NCBI GenBank assembly: GCA_947452325.1
Contig: CANGCZ010000008.1
Coordinates: forward strand, 1-19,591
Origin: Comamonadaceae bacterium
Lineage (GTDB): Bacteria > Pseudomonadota > Gammaproteobacteria > Burkholderiales > Burkholderiaceae_C
Reading direction: 5' to 3'
DNA length: 19,591 nucleotides
The notes under the pieces are model-generated. The model was not told where the DNA came from and did not search any database. It saw nothing but the letters and a program-made list of their open reading frames with translations. Shown here in pieces: positions 13,910 to 19,591 of the stretch; position 1 is the first letter of the stretch; each line of letters opens with the position of its first letter. Position numbers and translations under genes: made by a program.

Positions 13910-15054
13910 CTTACTCATTGTCCAAGCTCAGTCTATTTCTTTCGCAAACCTTGTTATGTGCAATATGCATGTTCGGGTCAGCCCTGGCGCACCAGACTGG
14001 AAACAGTTACCTGACCGTCAGCGAAGTTGACGGGCGCTTACAGCTAGAAATCGATTTTATTGTTCGCGATCTGGGCAATCTGTTGCAAACCCCCGGTCAA
14101 CCCAACGAACCACCGCCGGCGCCTGACAAGTTGCAGTCCTTACAAGCGCCTATCACGATCGCCATTCAAAAGTCGTTGACTATCTCAGTGGATGAGCAGC
14201 CGATCCCACTGGAGTTTCTGATGCAGTCTGTGGTGCTGCATAACGACGGCTTGTATGTGCGCCAACGCTTCAGCGGCAGCACCCTGCCCGCAGATGCGAA
14301 ATTCATTGTGCTGCGCTATGAATTCTTCACTCAGAACGACAAATTGGGGCGTGCATTTTTCAAACTGGTGATGCGCAACGATGAAATATCTTCGGTGTTT
14401 GACCAGACCACCGCGATTCAGCGTTTTGCACTCGGGGAAACCAAACGCTGGTCGACCATAGGGCTGTTCACCAAAGAAGGTGCCAAGCACATCTGGGAAG
14501 GCGCAGACCATTTGCTGTTTTTATTGACCCTGCTGCTGCCGGGCTTGATGCTGACCATACGTTTACCGGATGCCTCAGGCAATTTAAGACCCACCAACCG
14601 CGCCGCAGAAAAATTCGCCCTCAAGGTGATCACTGCTTTCACGCTGGCGCATTCCATCACGCTGGCCTGCTCTGTCTTCGGTTGGGTCAGCTTACCGGAC
14701 AAATTGATTGAATCGCTGATTGCTTTGTCCATCATGGTCTCGGCGCTGCTCAATCTGCAAAAGCGTTTTCATATCAGCCACTGGAAACTGGCTTTTCTTT
14801 TCGGCTTGATTCACGGCATGGGATTCGCCAACGGCTTGAAAGAGCTCGGCCTGTCTTCGAGCTACTTTCTGGAAACCCTGTTTGCGTTCAACCTGGGCGT
14901 GGAACTCGGTCAACTTTCTGCGGTCATTCTGGTGGCGGTGCCGGTGTTGCTACTGGCCAGACAACCGGATACCAAGCAAAGCGTACTTAAATTCGGTTCA
15001 ATCGGCGTCTTGCTGACCTCTGTGGTCTGGCTGGTACAAAGACTCATGGCCTGA
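13906..15054 (+). CDS. HupE/UreJ-family membrane protein with periplasmic domain
   Basis: A 382-residue protein. A signal peptide (1-28, cleavage after SALA, then HQTG) is followed by a beta-rich soluble domain (about 29-190) and then six or so membrane helices. The membrane part has the family signature AKHIWEGADHLLFLLTLLLP (His195, Asp201, His202), a HSITL block (His249), FGLIHGMGFA (His303) and FNLGVELGQL. HupE and UreJ proteins are linked with nickel or cobalt uptake for hydrogenase or urease; the long form with an extra N-terminal domain is mostly uncharacterised. No urease or hydrogenase gene is present here. It is coupled by ATGA overlap to the gene before it and ends convergently with a ZIP transporter gene, 26 bases away. 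Confidence 0.88.
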   Translation: MTYSLSKLSLFLSQTLLCAICMFGSALAHQTGNSYLTVSEVDGRLQLEIDFIVRDLGNLLQTPGQPNEPPPAPDKLQSLQAPITIAIQKSLTISVDEQPIPLEFLMQSVVLHNDGLYVRQRFSGSTLPADAKFIVLRYEFFTQNDKLGRAFFKLVMRNDEISSVFDQTTAIQRFALGETKRWSTIGLFTKEGAKHIWEGADHLLFLLTLLLPGLMLTIRLPDASGNLRPTNRAAEKFALKVITAFTLAHSITLACSVFGWVSLPDKLIESLIALSIMVSALLNLQKRFHISHWKLAFLFGLIHGMGFANGLKELGLSSSYFLETLFAFNLGVELGQLSAVILVAVPVLLLARQPDTKQSVLKFGSIGVLLTSVVWLVQRLMA

Positions 15055-15080
15055 TTGAAAAACCCATCAAACCATGTCAT

Positions 15081-15887
15081 TTAATGAACATGCATCAGTT
15101 GCGTGGCGGCAGTAACCAAAGCGATGCCCGCCAGCAACCAAAGAATTTGCATGGTGGTGGCCACAGCAGATAAACGCTTTTGCAGCTGCGGTATCAAATC
15201 GGCCAGCGCCACATACACATAGCTGCTGCTGGCAATCACCAGCATGAAAGGCAGCCAAGCTTCGTGGCCATCGATCAGAAAAAAGCCGAGCAAACCGCCC
15301 ACTACCGTGACGCCGCCTGCCAAACAGAGTTTGAACAAGGCAGCACGGCCTTGGCCGAAACCGCGCTGTAACACCGCCAGGTCACCCATGTGGTGCGGTA
15401 TTTCATGCGCCAGCACCGCCAACGATGCAGCAGCACCCAGACTGACATTGGTCATGAAAGCCGCCGCCACCAAAATGCCGTCCCCAAACGCATGCACGCT
15501 GTCACCGGCCAGCACCGCCCAGCTGCCGGCAAAACCGGCAGGCGCATGGCCATGTGAATGCTCGTGTGCCTGTTCATGCGCGTGGTCATGGTGGTGTTCT
15601 TCACCGTGCTCGTGGCCGTGGTGCCACAACTCGGCTTTGTCTAGCAAAAAGAAAAACACCAAACCGGCCAGCAAGGTCATGAACAACACTTGAGGGGTGA
15701 TGTCCGATTCGAATGCCTCAGGCAATAAATGCATGAAAGCCGTGGCCAGCAAGGCGCCCGCCGCCAGACTGAGCAAATGCTGGGTAAAGCGGGCCAGCAG
15801 TGCGCGCGCCAACAGCGCTGCAAGCAGTACGCTGCCTACACCGGCACTCAAGGTGCCTGCCAAGATCGCCAACAAAGTCAAGCTCAT
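15081..15887 (-). CDS. ZIP-family metal transporter
   Basis: A 268-residue, roughly eight-helix inner-membrane transporter of the ZIP family, expected to carry zinc or another divalent metal into the cytoplasm. The metal-binding helices show HAFGDG (132-137) and HEIPHHMGD (161-169), the usual TM4 and TM5 motifs. Between TM3 and TM4 lies a histidine-rich loop (89-114, about half His), a probable metal sensor or collector. HLLPEA (53-58) belongs to an early helix. The start at 15887 fits the family N-terminus (MSLTLLAILAGTLSAG). The longer in-frame reading overlaps the upstream hydrolase gene and is rejected. It begins 19 bases after that gene and may be cotranscribed. Shine-Dalgarno is weak. 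Confidence 0.92.
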   Translation of the reverse strand: MSLTLLAILAGTLSAGVGSVLLAALLARALLARFTQHLLSLAAGALLATAFMHLLPEAFESDITPQVLFMTLLAGLVFFFLLDKAELWHHGHEHGEEHHHDHAHEQAHEHSHGHAPAGFAGSWAVLAGDSVHAFGDGILVAAAFMTNVSLGAAASLAVLAHEIPHHMGDLAVLQRGFGQGRAALFKLCLAGGVTVVGGLLGFFLIDGHEAWLPFMLVIASSSYVYVALADLIPQLQKRLSAVATTMQILWLLAGIALVTAATQLMHVH

Positions 15888-15906
15888 GGGTTGATCGCTT
15901 TCAACA

Positions 15907-16803
15907 TCAGGCCACGCCTTGTTGCGCCAACCAAGCCAGCATGCGTTGCCAGCCGTCTTTGGCAGCAGCATCACGGTAACTTGGTCGGTAATCGGCGTGA
16001 AAACCATGCGGCGCATCAGGGTACACATGCAGAACACTGCTTTTGGCGGCCGACTGGCCTGCCGCCAAGGCTGCTTGCATTTTCTCAATGCTGTCCAATG
16101 AAATGCCTGTGTCTGCGCCGCCATACAAACCCAGCACCGGCGCTTTCAATGCATTCACCCCATCAAGCGGGTGCTTGGGTGTGAGCGCAGAACTTTGTCC
16201 CGCCAATTTGCCGTACCAGGCCACGCCGGCTTTGACCAACGGGTTGTGCGCGGCATACAGCCAGGTGATGCGACCACCCCAGCAAAAACCGGTGATGGCC
16301 AATTTATCCGTGTTGCCGCCGTTCTTTGCTGCCCAGGCCACACATGCATCCAGGTCAGACATGACCTGCGCATCCGGCACTTTGGACACCACTTCGGCAA
16401 TCAACTTGCCCATCTCGGCGTAGCTGCCGGGGTCACCTTGGCGAAGCATCAACTCGGGGGCAATCGCCATATAGCCTTGCTGCGCCAGTCGTCGGGTGAT
16501 GTCTGCAATGTATTCGTGCACACCGAAAATCTCGGACACCACCAGCACCAGCGGGCAATGGGTTTGACCGACAGGTATGCTGCGGTAGGCGGGCATCTGA
16601 AAGCCATTCACCTCAATCATCACCTCGCCGCACAGCAAACCTTTGTCACTGGTGCGTATGGCTGTTTGCGCTGATAAAGGCAGACAAGCAGCAGCGTAGC
16701 CGACACCCAGCGCGGATTTCAGCCAAGTACGTCTGGTGTTTAGCGCAAAGTCTGAAGCAGGCGACAACAAGGCTTGCGCGTCGTCTATCAATTCATTGTT
16801 CAT
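15907..16803 (-). CDS. Tat-exported dienelactone hydrolase family protein
   Basis: A 298-residue alpha/beta hydrolase. A long N-region precedes a twin-arginine signal TRRTWLKSALGVGYAAACL (23-41), so the enzyme is probably exported in folded form. The mature part has the dienelactone hydrolase pattern: nucleophile Cys174 in GFCWGG, Glu91 in VVSEIFGV, Asp231 in GGADTG and His266 in APHGF. Dienelactone hydrolases open lactones from chloroaromatic breakdown, but most homologues in genomes have unknown esterase roles. No aromatic pathway genes surround it. The start at 16803 has no strong Shine-Dalgarno; it lies 65 bases after polA. Function beyond carboxylic ester/lactone hydrolase is open. Confidence 0.9.
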   Translation of the reverse strand: MNNELIDDAQALLSPASDFALNTRRTWLKSALGVGYAAACLPLSAQTAIRTSDKGLLCGEVMIEVNGFQMPAYRSIPVGQTHCPLVLVVSEIFGVHEYIADITRRLAQQGYMAIAPELMLRQGDPGSYAEMGKLIAEVVSKVPDAQVMSDLDACVAWAAKNGGNTDKLAITGFCWGGRITWLYAAHNPLVKAGVAWYGKLAGQSSALTPKHPLDGVNALKAPVLGLYGGADTGISLDSIEKMQAALAAGQSAAKSSVLHVYPDAPHGFHADYRPSYRDAAAKDGWQRMLAWLAQQGVA

Positions 16804-16868
16804 AAAGATTCAGAAGTCATTGGCAAATGCCGACACAACCTCGAATTATGCGCTGTCACTCTTCACAC

Positions 16869-19591
16869 TTAATGCGCTTGATCCCAGTTCAAACCCATAC
16901 CGACCTCGGCAAGCAAGGGCACCTTGAGTGCAGCGACCTCGGCCATCAACCGGGGAATTTCTGATTTCACCCATTCGACTTCCGCATCCGGCACTTCAAA
17001 CACCAGTTCATCATGCACTTGCATGATCATGCGCGTGCCTTTGTGCTCGGCGTCAAGCACCTGCTGCACCTTGACCATGCTGAGCTTGATCAAATCTGCC
17101 GCCGTGCCTTGCATGGGCGCATTGATGGCCGCGCGTTCTGCACCGGCGCGTCTGGGCCCGTTCGGTGAATTGATCTCAGGCAAATACAAGCGCCGGCCAA
17201 ACACAGTTTCCACATAGCCTTGCGCCTTGGCTTGCGTGCGCGTGTCGTCCATGTAGCGCTTGACGCCGGCAAAGCGTTGAAAGTATCGCTCTATGTAATT
17301 TTTCGCAGCGGTGTTGTCTATGCCCAGGGCTTTGGCCAGACCGAAGGCGCTCATGCCGTAAATCAAACCGAAGTTGATCACCTTGGCATAGCGGCGCTGT
17401 TCGCTGCTGACCGTGTCAGGCGTCAAACCAAACACTTCGGCTGCTGTGGCTTTGTGCACATCTAAGCCGTCGTGAAACGCTTTCAACAATGCCGGGTCGT
17501 CACTCAGGTGGGCCATGATGCGCAATTCGATCTGACTGTAGTCAGCGCTGGCAATCACATGGCCAGCAGGTGCGACAAAGGCTTCGCGCACTTTGCGGCC
17601 CTCGGGCGTACGGATAGGAATGTTTTGCAAATTTGGGTCGTTGCTCGACAACCTGCCGGTTACTGCCACGGCTTGCGCGTAATGGGTGTGGACTCTGCCA
17701 GTCAGCGGTTGCGCGAGTTGTGCGAGCTTGTCGGTGTACGTGCCTTTGAGTTTGGCCAGTGAACGGTGCTCTAGGATTTTTTTCGGCAAGGGATAGTCTT
17801 CGGCCAGCTTCTCCAGCACTTCTTCATCGGTGCTGCGCGCACCGGTGGCGGTTTTTTTCACTACCGGTAAACCGAGCTTGTCAAAAAATATTTCGCCGAG
17901 TTGTTTAGGTGAAGCCAGGTTGAAAGGCTGCCCGGCGATCGCGTAGGCTTCTTGTTCTAGCTGCATGATGCGCAAACCTAAAGCGTGACTTTGCGCCGCC
18001 AAAGTGGGCGCGTCAATCAACACGCCGTTGCGCTCAATGCGATACAGCGCTTCGCTGCTTTGTATTTCGAGTTGGTAAACAAAATTCAGTTTCTCATCCG
18101 CTTGCAGTAATGGCCACAGCCGCTGATGCACAGCGAGTGTGAAGTCTGCGTCTTCGCAGGCGTAATGCGATGCACGCGCCACATCCACCTGAGCAAATGA
18201 AATCTGGTGTGCGCCTTTGCCACACATGTCTTCATACGACAAACCTTTGCGTCCCAAATGCCTGTCCGCCAGACTCTCCAAACCATGCGGTTTGTGAACC
18301 TCGAGCACATAACTTTGCAGCATGGTGTCGTGCACATAGCCTTGCACTTCAATGCCGTGGTTGGCAAACACATGCCTGTCGTATTTCATATGCTGACCGA
18401 GTTTGTATTTGCTGCCGTCTTGCAGCCAAGGCTTGAGCTTGTCCAACACTTCTTGCAATGGCAACTGCGCGGGCGCGTCTGCCGCGTTGTGCGCCAACGG
18501 TATATAGGCTGCCTCGCCCGGGTTCACACACACACTGATGCCTACGATTTGCGCTTGCATTTCCACCAGAGACGTGGTTTCGGTGTCTAAGGCCACCAAC
18601 TCAGCCTGTTCGATTTTTGTCAGCCATGCGTCAAAGCTGTCCCAGTCCAACACGGTGTCGTATTTCACTTCTGCAGTGAACTCTGGTGCAGGCGCGTCAA
18701 ACAACACACCGACTTCGCCTACGCCGCCTTGGTGCGCACTGTTTTTGACAGCAGGCGCATCGGACGACATGGCACCGACCAAGCCCTTGAAACCGTATTG
18801 CTTGTAAAAGTCGAGCAAGCCTGCTTCGTCGGCGGCTTGCACCAAAATGCCGTCCAATGATGGCCAACCGTTCACATAAGCGCTCAGGTCGCAATCGGTT
18901 TTCATGGTCACCAATTGCCGGCCGGTGGCCAGCCAGTCTTTGGCCTGTCGCAGGTTTTCACCGGCCACGCCTTTGATCTCATCAGCGCGCGCCATCAATG
19001 CATCTAAAGATCCGTATTCGGCCAGCCACTTGGCCGCAGTTTTAGGGCCGACCTTGGGCACGCCGGGCACGTTGTCCACCGTGTCGCCGACCAGTGTTTG
19101 AAAATCGATCATCAATGACGGCGGCACGCCGAATTCCTCGGTGACACCGGCCACATCGCGTTTTTTTCCGTTCATGGTGTCAATGATGGTGATGCGTTCG
19201 TTGACCAACTGGCTCAAATCTTTGTCACCGCTGGAAACGATGACGTTCAAGCCTTGGGAGGCGGCCACATGCGCCAGCGTGGCAATCACATCATCGGCTT
19301 CAACACCTGGCACATCCAATAAGGGCCAGCCCATCAAGCGCACCAAGCGGTGAATAGGCTCGATCTGGCTGCGCAAATCGTCCGGCATGGGCGAGCGTGT
19401 GGCCTTGTAGTCAGGGTAAATCTCGTCACGAAACGTCGGCCCCTTGGCATCAAACACGCAAACCGCATGCGCGGTCGGCCATTCGCGGCGCAGACTTTGC
19501 AGCATATTGACCATGCCGCGTATGGCCCCGGTGGCCTGGCTGTGCGGGTCGTTGCGATCCGCACGCAAATCGGGCATGGCGTGGAACGCAC
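16869..19591 (-). CDS. polA: DNA polymerase I, 5' end outside window
   Basis: More than 900 residues are visible; the frame is open to the window edge and the first visible residues, AFHAMPDLR, match the family's position about 15-20 after the true start, so only a short N-terminal piece is missing. Numbering from the Met at 19577, the 5'-3' exonuclease domain has VEADDVI (92-98), SGDKDL (116-121) and GDTVDNVPGVPKVGPKT (164-180). The 3'-5' exonuclease domain begins with LDTETTS (Asp331, Glu333), so proofreading looks intact. The polymerase domain has ADYSQIELR (motif A), the FGLIYGMS finger helix (motif B) and VHDE (about 854-857, motif C). It fills gaps and removes RNA primers in repair and replication. 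It is probably followed by the hydrolase gene after 37 non-coding bases plus leader. Confidence 0.97.
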   Translation of the reverse strand, partial: AFHAMPDLRADRNDPHSQATGAIRGMVNMLQSLRREWPTAHAVCVFDAKGPTFRDEIYPDYKATRSPMPDDLRSQIEPIHRLVRLMGWPLLDVPGVEADDVIATLAHVAASQGLNVIVSSGDKDLSQLVNERITIIDTMNGKKRDVAGVTEEFGVPPSLMIDFQTLVGDTVDNVPGVPKVGPKTAAKWLAEYGSLDALMARADEIKGVAGENLRQAKDWLATGRQLVTMKTDCDLSAYVNGWPSLDGILVQAADEAGLLDFYKQYGFKGLVGAMSSDAPAVKNSAHQGGVGEVGVLFDAPAPEFTAEVKYDTVLDWDSFDAWLTKIEQAELVALDTETTSLVEMQAQIVGISVCVNPGEAAYIPLAHNAADAPAQLPLQEVLDKLKPWLQDGSKYKLGQHMKYDRHVFANHGIEVQGYVHDTMLQSYVLEVHKPHGLESLADRHLGRKGLSYEDMCGKGAHQISFAQVDVARASHYACEDADFTLAVHQRLWPLLQADEKLNFVYQLEIQSSEALYRIERNGVLIDAPTLAAQSHALGLRIMQLEQEAYAIAGQPFNLASPKQLGEIFFDKLGLPVVKKTATGARSTDEEVLEKLAEDYPLPKKILEHRSLAKLKGTYTDKLAQLAQPLTGRVHTHYAQAVAVTGRLSSNDPNLQNIPIRTPEGRKVREAFVAPAGHVIASADYSQIELRIMAHLSDDPALLKAFHDGLDVHKATAAEVFGLTPDTVSSEQRRYAKVINFGLIYGMSAFGLAKALGIDNTAAKNYIERYFQRFAGVKRYMDDTRTQAKAQGYVETVFGRRLYLPEINSPNGPRRAGAERAAINAPMQGTAADLIKLSMVKVQQVLDAEHKGTRMIMQVHDELVFEVPDAEVEWVKSEIPRLMAEVAALKVPLLAEVGMGLNWDQAH

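Noticed and set aside
15888..16124. N-terminal extension of the ZIP transporter
   Set aside because: The extra 79 codons overlap the hydrolase gene in another frame; the family N-terminus begins at 15887.

Overview
This window is very probably from a Burkholderiales betaproteobacterium of the Comamonadaceae type (Limnohabitans- or Rhodoferax-like) that makes bacteriochlorophyll a and a methoxylated carotenoid, i.e. an aerobic anoxygenic or purple phototroph. The grounds are a bchXYZ-puf block with beta-type LH1 sequences, moderate GC, and an xseB-ispA pair of the kind found in that order. The genus is an inference from gene content and protein style, not from a database match.

Region 1 (1-8805, all on the minus strand) is one end of a photosynthesis gene cluster. 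Read in transcription order it is xseB, ispA, an NnrU-family membrane protein gene, crtE, crtF, bchX, bchY, bchZ, pufB, an unassigned 75-codon membrane-protein gene, and pufA, which runs off the window. ispA and crtE supply prenyl diphosphates. CrtF O-methylates carotenoids. BchXYZ is the chlorophyllide a reductase. PufB and PufA are the LH1 antenna polypeptides. Two oxygen/redox-type promoters are visible, before crtE and before bchX. In each, a perfect TGT-N12-ACA (PpsR/CrtJ-type) palindrome covers the putative -10, and the bchX promoter also carries a perfect TTGAC-N4-GTCAA FNR-type box. Departures from the usual crtEF-bchCXYZ-pufBA order are that bchC is missing between crtF and bchX, and that a small membrane-protein gene sits between pufB and pufA. 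The inserted gene is the most interesting object in the window.

Region 2 (8830-10987, plus strand) starts at a symmetrical divergent promoter shared with xseB. It holds a Rieske-type oxygenase alpha-subunit gene and an sseA-type rhodanese sulfurtransferase gene.

Region 3 (10988-15054, plus strand) starts with a 315-base AT-rich gap and continues with an exported acetamidase/formamidase-family enzyme, a good terminator, and three genes joined by ATGA overlaps. Those three encode a Tat-signal protein of unknown function, an exported helical protein of unknown function, and a HupE/UreJ-type membrane protein. All four products are predicted to act in the periplasm or inner membrane.

Region 4 (15081-19591, minus strand) holds ordinary genes: polA (5' end outside the window), a Tat-exported dienelactone hydrolase family protein, and a ZIP metal transporter with a His-rich loop. 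I saw no tRNA, rRNA, CRISPR array, insertion sequence or phage gene.
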